From NCBI RefSeq assembly GCF_032062135.1, contig NC_092859.1:90952843-91016842 (forward strand): a stretch of 64,000 nucleotides of DNA. The letters are read 5' to 3'. Below the pieces are notes generated by a model, which made no database searches, was not told where the DNA came from, and saw only the letters and a program-made list of their open reading frames with translations. Both the position numbers and the translations under genes were made by a program. The first letter of the stretch is position 1; every line of letters begins with the position of its first letter. Origin of the DNA: Pyxicephalus adspersus. Taxonomy: Eukaryota; Chordata; Amphibia; Anura; Pyxicephalidae. Shown one piece after another: positions 39,201 through 54,200 of the stretch.

Positions 39201-42200
39201 TTTGTGTTGAGGTGTCATGTAAAATGTCTGTGTACGGTAAAGGTAACAGATTTTCTATGAAGAATTAAGAGACTTGACATGGTTATAACTATTCTATACA
39301 TTGCATTCTGTCTGGTAATATACGGTGCAGTTTTCCTAATAAAAACCAGAAAAGATCAAAACATAAAATAATACAGAATTCATGAACAATAGTCACATTT
39401 TATTTGATTTACAGATACCAGTAGTTATCATGAAGAATAGGTTCCTCAAAATGTAAATGAAAATGTAATATTGGTTGTTCCCTTTTTTTCTTTTATACTA
39501 GCATAGGAAAGTAAGAAATTAAATGGTTGGACAATCTAGGACAACTTTCATTTATTCAGATATCTAAAGCATACCTGAAAGAGTAAATATGGTAAAATTA
39601 TGTACGATTCTTTTCCCATTTTAATCATTTGGTTGCTTGAAACTATTGAGATTGAAAGCCACTAAGTTCCCCCTATTATTAATAATAAAATTGTTATGTT
39701 TATATTATTATAACAATTAAGGTCTCCTATGGTTCCAATCAACATAAAACTTCTTCCACCCACCTACACATTCAACAAGTAAAAATATATTTCAACAAGA
39801 GAAAACACCAGATTGGCACTTTATGCCAGCACCAGTTTTGGTGAAAATGTGATAGCAAAGGTTTTCTGAATAGAAGATAAAGAAGGCATGATTATTGTGG
39901 ATTACTTTAAAAAGGGACATGAGCAAGACTGGAGCATGCTATGTTTGTCAGATAGGAAAACCCCAACAGATTTTGAAGGACAAATGGGGACAAACTTGAC
40001 TAAGTAGGCTTTGTTTAATCAATATATGCAAAGCATTAAGAGATGTTTTGGCTGGCAACCAAGATTTGAAATGCTTTATCACCATACTTTCTCACCTTGT
40101 CTTGTTCTCTTAGGGTACAGACTATTGTTTTGACACTTATGACTTGCAGTAATATTTGGTGTTCAATGAGCCTTATAACCTTTTAATTGCATATTTGCCT
40201 AATTTAATAACAAAATATGCTATGGTCCCCATTGGTCTTGATAATAGCATCACAATGCCTATACCTGTAATAATATTCTAAAGGCACCCTCTCAACCCTG
40301 GATATTTACCAATACCAAACTAAAGCCCTAGGAAAACTTAGGCAATGCTAACCGCTCTATTGACAGAGGTTATGTCTCTTAAAAACTATGTAAATGTAAA
40401 AAAAATCAGTAGATGTAGATACGACACAGGCAGCTAAAGGTACATGCAGATGATGAGATTGGACGCTTGTTTTAACCAAGGACAAGTTTTGGGTGGGTGG
40501 TAAACTATGAATGTTATTGACTACAAACATAGACAGCATCAAAACACATTGCACTGGATAAAATGCACACATAAATAATATTTACAGGGCATACAGTAAG
40601 TTTTCAAGTACAGAAGACTGGGTCTTAAAGGATGCCACAGAGGACAACACATGATTACAAATACTCATTAAAATATTGCAATTTGTTTATCAAGCTGAAG
40701 TGTTCAATCAAGGGTAAAGTAAATTAACTTTCTATATGCGGCATGCTAATTACTAAGAATATTGAAGATATATTTTGTTCTTTATTTAAGTAGAACACTT
40801 TATTTTGTTTGGTTAAATTACTCATGCTTCTCCCTTTTTTATTCACACACATTTAAATTAAAGCAATTTTAACAAATCAGTTGAAGCCTGGGTTCATACT
40901 ATGTTTTGCTTTAAAATGTAGAAATCATATTTTGTCAATTACAATTTTTTTGTTGACAATATAATGGTTTAATAGGCTAATAGCTGCTTGAAATTACATT
41001 TTGTTATTGAAATTACAAATCCTTTTAAAAAGGATTGTAGACCATGTTCAACTGTTCGTTTGTAACTTACTCGTACACATTTACTTGACAAGCGGTTTGA
41101 TGAATTCCAAGCCGACCTTTAAATTTAATCCTAATATGCATATGAGAACTGTTTATTTGAATGGTTTTATCTGCCAAAGTATTAGTGGTTGTGTTTGGCC
41201 AGGCTTATGATTCAGATCAGATAGAATAGCCAGGTCATTGCTTTAGCAAATCTCATAGCTTGGTAACCAACATTTCCCCAGCCTATGACTGGACCAGGGA
41301 GTGAACACACTCATAAGGTCATCGTTCTGCAAACCCTAATATCCCTGTTGTGCATTTTGAAATTGCTATCGGAACCAGCTCATGGTAGAATTTTCTGTTT
41401 TTAAGTAGAATTCTGGTAAAATCAAGATGACATTGAGAGGACCACGTAGAGTACTGCAAGGTGTGTAACTTTACACAGTAGAAATTTGGTAGAATCAAGA
41501 ATTGGCCTAATTTACTAAAGCTCCCCGAGGCTGGAGAGAATACACTTTCATCAGTAAAGCTGGGTGACCCAGCAAACCTGGATTGGATTGCTTCAAAGTA
41601 ATTTGGTATTTGTTAGCAAATGTTTTCAATCCTGAAAATCCTGACCAGATCTATTCAAGGTTTGCTGGATCACCCAGCTTTACTGATGAAAGTGTATCCT
41701 ATCCAGCCTTGGAGACCTTTAATAAATTAGGCCCACTGTGTAACAAGCCAGGCTTTATCCATGCAACAAGCTGTAAAATTCATTGTTTTTAAGTAGAATT
41801 TATGTAGATCAAGGCATGTAATCACAGGGCCACATAGTCAAGCAAGGCCACTCTTGTTAGGGGGAAAAGTTTTGAATTGGCCTTGGTAGCAAGAAGAGGC
41901 ATTACACTTTTCACATTCAAATTTGTAACCAATGTTACATTTCAGGCCAACATTTAATTTTTACGCAAAGCGGTCGAAATCAGATCTGTAAATCAAAACT
42001 TCGCTCTCTCTGTAGCACTTAACAGACCTGGTCCTAATCCCAAACTTTACTACCACCATTGTTTAAAGGACAAGAAAAATGCCCACAGTAAATGTTGTTC
42101 CTTCTATATTGAGCTCTGTAACAGCACTGTCAGCACCTGTACTAAGAACAAATGATTCTTTGCTAATGTAGAGTAGTATAGGCTGGAAAACCGTGATTGA

Positions 42201-45200
42201 TTAGATGATTGACTTAAGTTCAAGTGATTTATGTTTTAGACTTTTTTACCCTTAGGGTTGCGTAGATTGTAAATACATTGGTTAAAGGAGTTCTGTATGA
42301 GTACTTAAACTCTGGGACTCTGCCAGCAGTGGAAATGATGCCAAATACAGTACAGTATCTGGGTGAAAAGCTAACCTAGAAACAGTTGAGTACACTGTGT
42401 CTTCAGCTTAAACTGGTAGAAATTAATTACAAAGTCCAAAAAATTAACTAGTTGGCATATAAAGTTAGTAGTTTAAGTAAGTGTAAGTTATCTTTGTTTA
42501 TAGTTTCCTAACCTGTACCCCTTGGTTTGGGGGTGGCTAAACTATGGTTCTAAACCATAGTTTTGTTTTTTAGTGTAATTTATGAATGATGTACAAATGA
42601 GCCCCTGAGCCAACCGGGGCCCCCCCACAGAGGCCAAATTTATGGTGTGGGGGATGGAGGTACAAGCCAGTTCTGCCCACTGATGGATGTGTCTGCCATT
42701 GTTCCTACAACAATTTGTGGCTATAGACATCAGAGCAAATAGATCAAATTAGCAATAATATTGAATTTCTGAGTTTTAATGGTTCAATTATAATGCAAGG
42801 CTGTTATCTTGTAAACACAGATGGTTCCGAATTATAATATTTTATAGAAACAGAGGAGCCATTTCTATTGTACAGAAACACTTTCCCTCTGCTGCTCTAT
42901 CCCACCAGAATATTTGATACTACAAGCCAAGCTACATCACGGCTGAATTGGGTTTGGCTGGCAGTTGAATCCAGTTAGAGCTCAGGTACAGCACCGCTTG
43001 TTGGGCCGTATCTTCCCCTTTTCAGTGGCAATGTTGGAGTTTTAAAGCAGAGACAAATCCTTTTTAAGTTTGGACAAAGGACTATGACGATGAGGTGGGG
43101 GACCAGTATTACAATTCAGGGCTGCATCATAATAATAGTTTTATTGGTCTTGTCAAGCCATGATGGTGATTCTCTTCCTGGTGGAACCCCAAACAACTGC
43201 CTATACCTTTTTGTACAGCACAGTTTTACCTTACAGTGAGTTTATTATTGTAATACTTGTGGCCTCCTACAATCCAGACACTGTATCCTTGGGTGACATT
43301 TTCAGGATTATCCTCTTTGCTTTAAATTAAATCTGAAAAACCGAAGATCTGTCTAAACCATAACCCTAGGGTTATTAAAATGGTAGAATCACCAGTTAGC
43401 CTGCAGTCTGACCCAGGCCAGTATTTCACCTTATTATATAAAACCACATCTTCTGGGATTAGTTTAAAAGAAGCGGCAACTCATCACCTGCGATCTATGC
43501 AGCACCTCCTTCATATATGAGAAGCCCCAGTACTTTCTATTCTGACACTGCAGTGTGAATGTTGATATCAATCAATATTTCAGTGGTATTTATCTTCATA
43601 ATGATGTGCATAGTACACAGAAAAGGGTTGCCTGTGAAAAAAAAACATACTCCAATAAAGCCAGACTTAAGCTGCGTACACACTTCCAATTTTTATCGTT
43701 CAAAATGAATGACGAACGAACGACGAACGATCGATTGGGCAAAAATCGTTCGTAAAAAAAGTAACCAACGACGCCGACGAACGAGGAAAGTCGTTGGAAA
43801 TGAACGACCGGACCGGCGGATCGGATTGGACGACGATCGTTGACCATCGTTCGTGTGTACGATCGTTCATTGATCGTCCATGGTCTGAGCATGCGTGATG
43901 AACGAACGTTCCTGTGGTGCACGTAACTTCCTGTATCGTTCAAATGATCGCATCTATTGTGTGTACAATATCTACGAACGATCGTGTCGTTATCTGTATG
44001 TACAGGATCGGTGCTATACGATCGTTCGCAGATATCGTGCAGGATCGTTCGTCGTTCGTTTACCAACGATAATAATTGGAAGTGTGTACGTAGCTTTAGA
44101 CAGAATATCTTGTAAGCAAGATATCTTTAAAATAAACCTGTGGCTACAGAAACTAGAATAACAGCAGCGCGTAACTGACAGCTCTAAGTCAACCTGCACT
44201 TTAGCTATAGCAGGCAAAATTACAGATTTACTTTTATAGCATGGAGAGTAAGCACTAAGGGTGGGCAACTTTTTTTCACAAACTTTATTTATATCAAAAA
44301 TCCTTTTTTTGTGAGTAAAGAAATTAATGGAAATACAAGACAAATTTGCACAATTTTGCTATATTCATTTTCCAAATTGGAAAATGATTTGCAAAGCCCT
44401 AACATTGTCATTGTCACTAATTATTAGGTACATTAGAGTGGCTGTGGAAACATATTCTGAATAAAAAAATAAAGTAAAAAAAAAATTTGTAAATCAGAGT
44501 AAAATTAGAACGTTTTTTAAGGCCAACTTTTTAAGGCAATTCAAATGAATTGCAAAGCCATTGAACTTAGTATTGCCAATAAAATTGCAAAGGGAAAAGA
44601 GAGTCTGTGGGAGCATGTCCCATCTAAATTTTTTATTTTAGTTTTTGTTTCACTTTAGACATCATCGAGTGGCTATAAAAAACAAAACAAAAAAAAACAT
44701 TTTTTGACTATATTTTATTAGAAAAAAAATTATTTTTTGTAATATTTGCTTCATTTGTAACATGTTCCGACAGACCCTCCTAACAAAGCAATTTTGATGG
44801 CAATACTATGTTTGTGTATGTATCCAAATTAGAGGTCAAATAAATAGCACTGAGGAATTTCTGTCTATGGGTCTGATTTATTAAAGCTCTCCAAGGCTGG
44901 TGAGGATATGCTTTTATCAATGGACCTGGGTGATCCAGCAAACCTGGCATGGATTGCTTCCAAGTCATTTGCTAGAAAATGTTCTATCCAGGTTTGCTGG
45001 ATCACCCAGCTTTACTGATGACAGTGTATCCTCTCCAGCCTTGGAGAGCTTTAATAAATCAGGCCCAATGTCTCATAGATTCTACTAAAATCCATCAATC
45101 AGAATCCAAGTATTTTCAACAGGATCATTTTTATTTATCTAGTGGCTGGCTGACTTTCTGCCATCAGTCTGCAGGATGCCAGCACTGGATAGGGCACTGT

Positions 45201-48200
45201 TGGATAGGTTTTTCATGGTGGAATTTGTAAAAGGATAAATGCGTCACATTTACAGCAATCTTTCATATTTAAAAAAAACTTGTTTTAGAAGCATTAGAAT
45301 TCCAACAATGCTTAACCCTTTCCCATTAAAACATAACTTTTTTCACTTAGGGTATGTCCCTGTAGGTTTCCCTGACCTGTTCAGCAATTTTGAAAATGCT
45401 TCAAATTTGTAATTGCCTTCAAAAGTCTTCAGACATAATTCAAAAGGACCCCATGACATCCCCAACAATAGTAGTGATAATACTATGTTTAAAGGCTTTG
45501 TAATTAAGTAGAGAAAGTCAGCAGCCACCAAAGCAATTTGTCCCTAAGTTGAAATAGTCAAAGTTAGAAATTCTAACGAGATCTATCCTTAAAATCCATC
45601 TTGCATTTTACTTAATCTAAACAGACTGATGCAGCATAATTAAATAAAATATATTGATAGTACGTTATATCCAGTATAGAATAATTTTTAATTCATGTAA
45701 TCAATTATCATAGTAAAACAGCATAGGTAGTAGAGTAATATATATCACAATAATGAATAGAGAAAAACTATTATCTATTTCCATAACAATCTGTATCCTG
45801 ATTATGATAATTACAGAAAACCCACTATAAGTATTTTTTAAATACTTATGTGTAGGGGCTCTGTTTATAAAGCAAGAAATTTTAAAGTTCTAAACTTTTT
45901 AATATTACATGGCATGCAGATTAAAAACAGTATAGGAAACATGCAGCAATGATGAAAATATTTTTACATTAAGGGATTCAGCTTTGTTCTTAATGATTGA
46001 CTTTTGACTTTTCACAGCGCACGAACAAGTACATTGCTTTAAAACTGTTAATTTCAGAATTTGTACATTCTACATTCCCACACATATTGTAATTAGTCAA
46101 CCCCATTTGTTTCCTTTCAACTTTTTTTATATATAAAAGGCAGTTTGTCACCGACTTTTGTTCAGTCTTTGAAATGGCAATGCCAAACTTTTCCTGAAAA
46201 CTTTTTTTCAATGGAACTTTGACTGCTTCAGTTTAACATTTACCTACATGAAATTATGGCTGCTTTCCACCAGAATATTATATAATATCTTTTTATATAT
46301 AATAATAATTAATATTTTTATATATAATATTTTATATAATATCCAAAATTTGAAAATTTTAACTACTACCTATTTGGCACCATACCTATTTTTTTGCCTG
46401 TAGTGGCATAACCTAATAGGATAGAAAGTATATATTATATTGGGGTTCTATTTAAAAAAAAAAAAAACTGGCAGTAATTGATTCCCACTAGGGAACATTT
46501 GAGGGAATGTCAGATTCCCTGCTTTATAAATATTTAAAGCCCTAAATATTTTAAAAATGACACTTTTATTTAAAGGTTTACAGAGGAAGGCACCAAAGTC
46601 CAGAATAAATTTAATTCAGCTGATGCATCCAATGTTTTGAGGGAATTCCACCTATTCTGGGATTGGTAGATACTGCAAAAAGTGTATTTTGGAAAAATCG
46701 AGCTAGCATTCCCCTCAGGGGTATGAATATGTTCAGTGAACTGCAAGAATAATGCTGGATAATTTTAGCTCTATTGTCCAGAATACACCTCTTGCAGTAC
46801 CTACTAAACCCTGATTAAAGTGGAACTTTTAAACCCTTGAAGCATATGTTGTCCGTTGTACTGTATGAATCTTCTGAATAAGATTTGTTCTGGATTTCAA
46901 GCATTTTTTCCCTCTTGTGCTTTTCTCTATTAACTTTTAGGCTGTGTTTGAACTACAATCCTATTTATTGTGCTTGCTCTTCAGAGAGCTACCTTAAAGA
47001 AATTCCCCTATACCAGATGGGAAAATAAAACTATTAACACTCAGAGTGATCCAGTTCACTATTCTTTTTTTTTTTTTTTACTTTGCCTTTTCAAAAGCTG
47101 TCTGCTTTGTTTTCTCCTATAGTTTGTGTGGTATTTATAAGATGGATCTCAGGCTTATTGATTTGTTTTAATGCTGTCTCCTGCAGAACATTCTGCCCTT
47201 TTTATAATGATATCTATACCATATAACTTGGTAATTTTTCAAGAGATATTGTTCTCGGTATAAGTGAACTTTCTCCTAGACAGAACATTTGTACCCATCA
47301 CTTTCAGTATTTGGATGAAATATCTCAGATTAAAGTAGCAAAGCTATCAAAACTTTGCTTTTTTTTTTACTTCTAGACTTGTTCTCCTTTTAAAGATAGA
47401 TTCACCCTGTCATTTTAAACTGCTTTTCTTTACAATTTCCCTAAATTAGATAACTCACATTTTTTTTTTTTTTTTGCTCTTGTGAAGCTATCCCCTACAC
47501 CTTCATAAATGTCCAGGTAATATTTAGACTGGGAATAATTGCAGAAGAACCATGGTTATCGGGCACTCATGGGGAATGGCTGAATGTGTAGTTTCTGGTT
47601 AACTGAGGTTACTCTGAAACTGAGGTTTCTCAGCCATTCAGCACTAGACTTAAATGGGGAGACCTGAGAAAAGGGAAAACCCTGATGATGATTGAGTCAA
47701 TCACAAGCGGAGCAATCAGTGGAGCTCTGCTTTTCTGATTGCTCCTGGAGCCCTAGCAGAGCTGTGGTAAGTGTTGTTGGATGCAGAACACATGCTACAG
47801 CTCCGCTATGGCTGCAGGAGCAATCAGGAAAGTGGAGGTGTTCTACTGTATTTCAGGTTTAAAATATATCCTAATGGTTAAGGGATTAAATTGGACTTAA
47901 TTGGAATGGTACATGGGCTGGTACCAAGATGGTAGGTCACAAACATATCTGGTTCCCTGGTATGTATTCCTTCCCCTAATTGGTTTTTAATTTGGAGTAT
48001 GCATGTAGCTTAAAATATGCAATTAAACATAAAGTAGTTTTTCTAACTTTGCAAACAATGTAAAATATGCCTTAAATCTGGGGTCCCCAAATGTTTTAAA
48101 CAAATACCAATCACCCTCTTTCAGACTTTACTGGCATTCAGACTTAGGCCAGTGATAAAAAAAAATGCTGATGTCAGTGGAAGTAAACCATGGCCCAGAG

Positions 48201-51200
48201 TTGGTAACCAGTGAAAGTGAAATGACCACACTTCTATGGTTAGTGCTAAGAAGAAAAATCCAAAAACTTAGGTATCACAGGTAGGAATATTGTCCCATTG
48301 TTGGTATCAGAGGAAGAAACTGTGGCTATTATTTGTGTCAAAAGTAGGAACAATGAAAAATAATTGGAATAACTCCCCAGGCACCTGTAAAAGGAGGGTC
48401 TACTGCTTTAAATTAAACTCTTACTGAGAAACATATTGATCAATTCCCAAAAGATTGCCATATGCAGGGCAACAATAAACTTGCACCAAAAAATTATAAA
48501 AATGTTAACAGTCATTGACACTTTTTTTTTTTTTTTTTTTTCATTAAGCTCACCACAAATCTAACAGGCATGAAAAGTTTTTGTTCAAAGAATTGTTCAC
48601 CTTTAGAGCAACATGAGGGTGAAGAAGAATGTAAATTTCTGATCTAGCATCTAATTTACCAGTTGAATTGAGTTTCAATTTTAAAAAAGGTTGGGTAAAG
48701 TTTATTTATGGTAAATGTTGCTTTATATTGAACACTGTTGTGAACACTGATGTGAAGTGTAAAATGAATAAATGGTCTCCCATACAGTTTGGCCCCTACA
48801 CTTGGAAATGTCCCAACACCATATGAAAAGAAAATTACAATCACATTAGTGATGTTGGCTCTGGTCTGGGGTTTTCACAGGTTCTCTCCTTTCCATTGAG
48901 TGTAAATTTTAAAAGCTGAACAGAGCTTACAAATTATGTGGTGCGTTGCCTTCCACAGCATTCCCCTGTGAATCCATGGGGTGGACTTGTGAATCACTAG
49001 CTCATAGAAAGCGATTTGAATGATGCCGGATGCCATTAAATCCAGAAGAGTAGCACTTCTGTTTTTGTTTTTTTTTTATTGGTGCCATAACAATACTAGG
49101 GCTTTGTTAGTATAATCCGTATAATTTGCTAAAAGATTTGCTGCTTTCCTGATGCTACAGGTAATGTTCTTGCAGCTCTCAATTGCCTACATTCTTTGTC
49201 TTCTACATTTCTATTCTGCTTTCACATCTGTGAGGTGTTCATTTAGACTGTGATCTTTATGGAAATCTTGTGCTAATTAACCCAATGGAAATTAAATCTT
49301 AATGACTTTGAGGGAACTAAAATTCTGAGTGCAACTGGGGCCATGTACATTATTTACATTAATTTAATCAAGATAACTTTGCACTTTTATTTGCTTTATG
49401 TCATTCTGTGACATCTTTTTGCTGTAGTATTTTTAGAGCTTTCTTTATGGCACAAACTAAACTGGTTTAATATTTCTGTCACTTGAGCAAAGTATTGGAA
49501 TATTAAAACTGTTTACAGATCCTGCAAAGAACTGCCAAGTTCAAATGTATGCAATAGCAGCAATGTATTTCATTTATAATTCAGCAGATTCAATTTCTAC
49601 GTAGAAAAGCAAGTGCACTTTATAGTTTAAAACTGCTTCTTCAAAGATTGCCATGACTGACTTTTTCCAATGCTGTTCTTTATAGGTATACTACAGGTAA
49701 AACTGAAGCTCTGAGATGCATATAATTCTTCAGTTTTCCATACAAGTTTTATTTATCCATTTCCTCACTAATCTGGCTATTTGGAAACCCATTTTGCTTT
49801 CTTCTTGTAATACAGAAAAGCTGTTCCAAAAATTATTTAGTCCTTTGTTCTTTCATACAAATCACTGTTTTTGGAGGTGCCATTATGGAACTTGCCTTTG
49901 AAAATTTTAGTTTCTTGGCGGTTGTTCTGATGCTTTGACTGAGCCATTGACACTGAACAAGTATAGTGATAGGTAGATACCACACTTATTTACAGCATGT
50001 TAGTTACTGGACTGTTACTAAAAACTAAATAAAGGCAGACACAGGAAGGTATCATGTTGTTGTTGTTTTTTTTTTTTTGTGTGTTTAAAACAAGGTTTGG
50101 TGGAGTTTCATTCTCCCGGTCATTATTTTGATTTACAGTGGCCAATTTGTAATAGTATAGGTTAAGAATTTTTTTGTTAAAACGTTTATATCTGTAATAT
50201 GTAAATTTTGTGTAACTTTGTCCTAGGAATAGTAGAAGTTGGAAAGCTGCTTTTCTTTCACCCACTTTGCTAACCAACATAGGAGATCTAAACTAAAACC
50301 TTTTTATCACCGAACATTTTTATGAAATCTGATCCCTCTGTTACATACATTTCCAAATACACATGAAAGAAACATACCATGGTTAAGGTGCCTCTGCAAG
50401 AGTGACTCTTGTGTTATTCTTTAACAATTTTATTATCACTAAACGAAGGTCAATGATAACTATATAGGTCTCAAAAATGTACAAAAAGATCCTGGACTGG
50501 CCTAGAACAGCTGATGATATCAAGACAAGGAATTCAATTGATAATAAGCAAATAAGGGGGGGGGGTGTAGGTTGGATAAAGCCATGCAAATCCATGAAAG
50601 AAAATCAGCCCTGGTAGCACTAGCAACCCATAATCCATTTTAATAATTTGGAGCTATGCTTTAAAGTATTTAAAAGAGTTGCTTTAGAAAACCAGTGAAA
50701 AAACAAGTAAACTGCTAGTTGTGTCTAACAAATACTACAAATGTGCTCATAAAGTCTACTTGGTTTGTCCTATGACAGCCACACGTCAAAAATCTTGCAT
50801 GTAAAAAAGATGAACTTGCTTGGGGAGACCTGAGTTTTCTTCCATGTGCTTGCAATCTGGTTCACATATCCATACTAGGCTTGAACATGATTACCCTTGC
50901 TGTTGCGGTTGTGTCCCATCCTATACCACCAAATAGCTCATCAGAGTCTGTGCACAACAGCAGCCCATCCATGCTAGAAGACTATTCTCAAACTCATGGT
51001 GACGTGTCGGTCTACATTCATCACAGGCTCACAGCCTTCTGCTTCAGAAACACAACATTTCCTGCTGCATCCCCCTTTCTCAAACCCACAGGCTGCATTC
51101 ACTGGAGCTCTCCCACATCACCTTCTCATCCCTAATCTGGCACCATGGTTGGCACTCTTGGGTTATTCTTGCCTTCAGGTGTACTGCTTGCCGTGTTCTT

Positions 51201-54200
51201 TGTTTCTGCATTATGGTTCTAATGTAAGAAATAGGAATTCTGGTTGCCCAGTGCTGTTTAGTAGCTGGTTGACTGTTGGCAACTTCCCTCAATTTGACTG
51301 CAAGAGGAACTTTGACCCCCAGATTAGGCAGAAGCTTAGTGAGTATGGCAGACAAAAACCCAAGGATAACTTCTTAGGAGACATAAGGTAAATTCTATTC
51401 TAAGCACCATCAGAGAGACATCTACTTATCCATCACATCACTTTTATATTTATTAGTATTTTTGTTAATACACTTTATTTTTAAAGCACTAAGATATATT
51501 ATGTAGCGCTGTACATTTTGAATGACAGTGGGCTCAAGCCGTTTTTGGCAAGTCACATCAGCTTTTGTTCACAGATGGAAAAAATAGGCTTTGAAAGAAA
51601 GCCTACCATGGGTCTGTGCAGAGAACAATTACATTTTCAGACTACTCAGACATTCGGGAGCAAAATGTACTGCTCAGTATAAAAAAAAAACCCTGTCTTA
51701 GTCACAGGTCATGGATCCTCCAACAGGATAATAAGCCAGAACTTGCTGCTAAAAGCACCCAAGAACTGCTATGAGCAAAACTATTCTGAAGTGACCTTGT
51801 CTGAGCACTGATTTAATTCCTATTGAAATATTTGTAGAAAAAACTGAAACATACAGAAGACAACCTTCAACCCTGACACCTGTTTATGTGCTATGTAAAA
51901 GTTGCATAGTGTTTTCATACATTCATACTTTATATGAATAATTACTTAATACATTCAGTATAAACTGTAAAACCTGGAACCTGTTTGATCTTTTTTTCTT
52001 AGAAAAAAACATTTCTTGCAAAGCAATTACATTTTGCTACATGAATGCAGGAAGCTTTTGTTAAATAAGTCTATTTTCCCACAAGTAATTTTCTTCTAAA
52101 CTGCCAGACTGCACTTGAAAACATTTTTAAATGTGTGCAGTGGAGCAGTCAGAAGTACAATTCAATTTTTATTTATTTATTTCTAATCAAGCACTGAAAC
52201 TCTTTTTCAGTAGAGCGGAGGATTTTTATTGTATTTGACCAACTTTGGTCTGGCCACCTGTCTAAAGGGCTTCCACTAAATGAGTAAATTTAGCATAGTG
52301 ATCATGCATTGATTATACTAGAATCCATCTTGACCTGCTGCTTTCCAGCACAGTGGTATCTGTTAGTATGCTTTTCAATGTACACATTGCATAATGTTCC
52401 TACAAATCGGTATTTGTTTGCTTTTCTAGCTTTACCTTCATTGTGATGTGAATGGTTTTATTAGTGTTAAGGAGTCTTGCACGCTAAGCACCGCATCCCC
52501 AAGTATCGGTGGTGTCAAATAAAAAGATCCTAGTCTTTTAAAAAAGTTTAACCCCATCCATATATTGTAATGAGGTGTCGCCTACCTCCTAGTTTATCAA
52601 TTGACAATTTATCCCACTGTTGATTACATTGCTTGGTAAACTGCAATCCAGTCATTTGAAAACAAATCACACTAATGCGGAACTACTGCATGTTATGGTC
52701 TTTCTGCAGTAATACGCCAACACGCAACCCATGTTCAACCTCTAATTGCTGATTAATAAAATCTGTGAGCTATGGGAATAGGAAACCCATACATTATGCA
52801 AAGTGAATTATCCTTCTGAAAGGAGTAATTCACTTAGCTTAGTGAAAGTCCTGAAAATTTGATTTGCAATGAATATCTAAATAAAGATATAAAATGTGTG
52901 TGTTATATATTAGTGTTCTGCACTTTGTAATATTTAGATGGATTGTTATAAAGAATAAATGTTTCACTTTATTGGACAGCTGTATATTCTAAAACTGTCA
53001 TACTGTCAAAGCACAGAATGAGTAATTTTTACTTCTTTCTTTCAGATACGTCAAGAAATTTAAAAGCATCAACATCAACATCCGAAATTTTTTTTCAGAA
53101 ACTGAGGAATAAGCATGAATTTACTATACTGGTGACTCTAAAACAGGCAGCTTTAAATTCAGGTGTTATTCTTTCCATTCATCAATCGGATCACAGGTAA
53201 TGTGCATATATATTTATTTGTAGTGCTTAAACTAATACATCATTGCATAGCCATCTGCTGACTGACATCATACATTTCCTTTTTATTACCAGAGATGTGC
53301 AAGATTATGGTATCCACAAGACATATAATAAACAATTTCAATTCAGGTGGATCATTAAATGTACCCTGTATTTTGAATAAAAAATAATTTTAAGGTTAAC
53401 CTGCAGAGGGACAAAAAACACAAAATAATGCAACTAGGTATTAAAGTGTATAAAATAGAGAAGAATTAAAGCCCATTAGGGGTGGTGTTTGCACCCCCCT
53501 AGGGGGATACTTCCTTTCCTAAAGATGCAACTGGAAATCTCTCCAAATTGAACAACATTTTAATCTCGGAGAATGGTCCCGGAGATAGTTTCCCATTTTA
53601 GGGCCCCCCCCCCCCCCTTTTCCTATTGCTTTGATGGCAACTCAAAATGTTGGATTTTCCTTCTTTCTGTCTTTTGATTACGCATCTTTAGTACCCAATC
53701 AAAAAGCTGGTGTAGAGGAAGGATCACTGTATTTTTTTGCACTGTAAAAATTTCGAAAGTGATTTCATCTAGGTGACTGTGCTATGTAAACCTCAGATCC
53801 AAATGGAAATACAAAGCCTTTGGCAAGTTAAACCGCTACATGTTTCTGTCTATAGTTTTAAATTCTTTGTACTTAGAAGCTGCCAGACTGCCCGTTATGC
53901 CCATTATTTACAGGTATAAATAAAACAGTATGCAAAGCCCATATAAATATAGCAGAAAGTGGTTAGGTTTACCTATCCTCTTATCTTCTATACAATCTCC
54001 TGTATAATACACACTATCTGTTGTATTTTAGGATTTGTAGTTGGTGTTTGTGGCTGTTTAGGATTATGGTCATATTATTACAACATAGCAGTATTCTTCT
54101 GTTCAGAATTCCAATATGATGTAGTACATATAAAACATGTGAAATGTATGCATTTAATTTAATTGATTAATTCACAACAAGAAAGTACATTATGTGAAGC

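Larger units (their letters stand above)
20908..53045 (+). other. NELL2: NELL2 intron 2 (32.1 kb)
   Basis: A large phase-1 intron between acceptable splice sites (caag/gtattg and tttctttcag/at). It contains no recognised exon. Its contents are microsatellites, MITEs, hAT and Helitron-like remnants, a hammerhead-like motif and long AT-rich stretches with no feature I can support: about 21201-23130, 23420-29320, 30480-33680, 34940-36780, 36830-38590, 38820-41500, 41740-43660, 44100-44860, 45070-48070 and 48300-53045. Several of these stretches look more complex than the rest and may hold conserved regulatory elements. Confidence 0.85.

Noticed and set aside
43596..44066. 156-codon minus-strand open frame rich in Arg and Ser
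   Set aside because: It is almost wholly inside the Harbinger-like MITE; the repeated cgaacga/tcgttcg motifs create the frame.
50996..51391. 131-codon open frame in intron 2
   Set aside because: No recognisable domain and no clear splice borders. Overlapping open frames occur on both strands, so composition alone can explain it.
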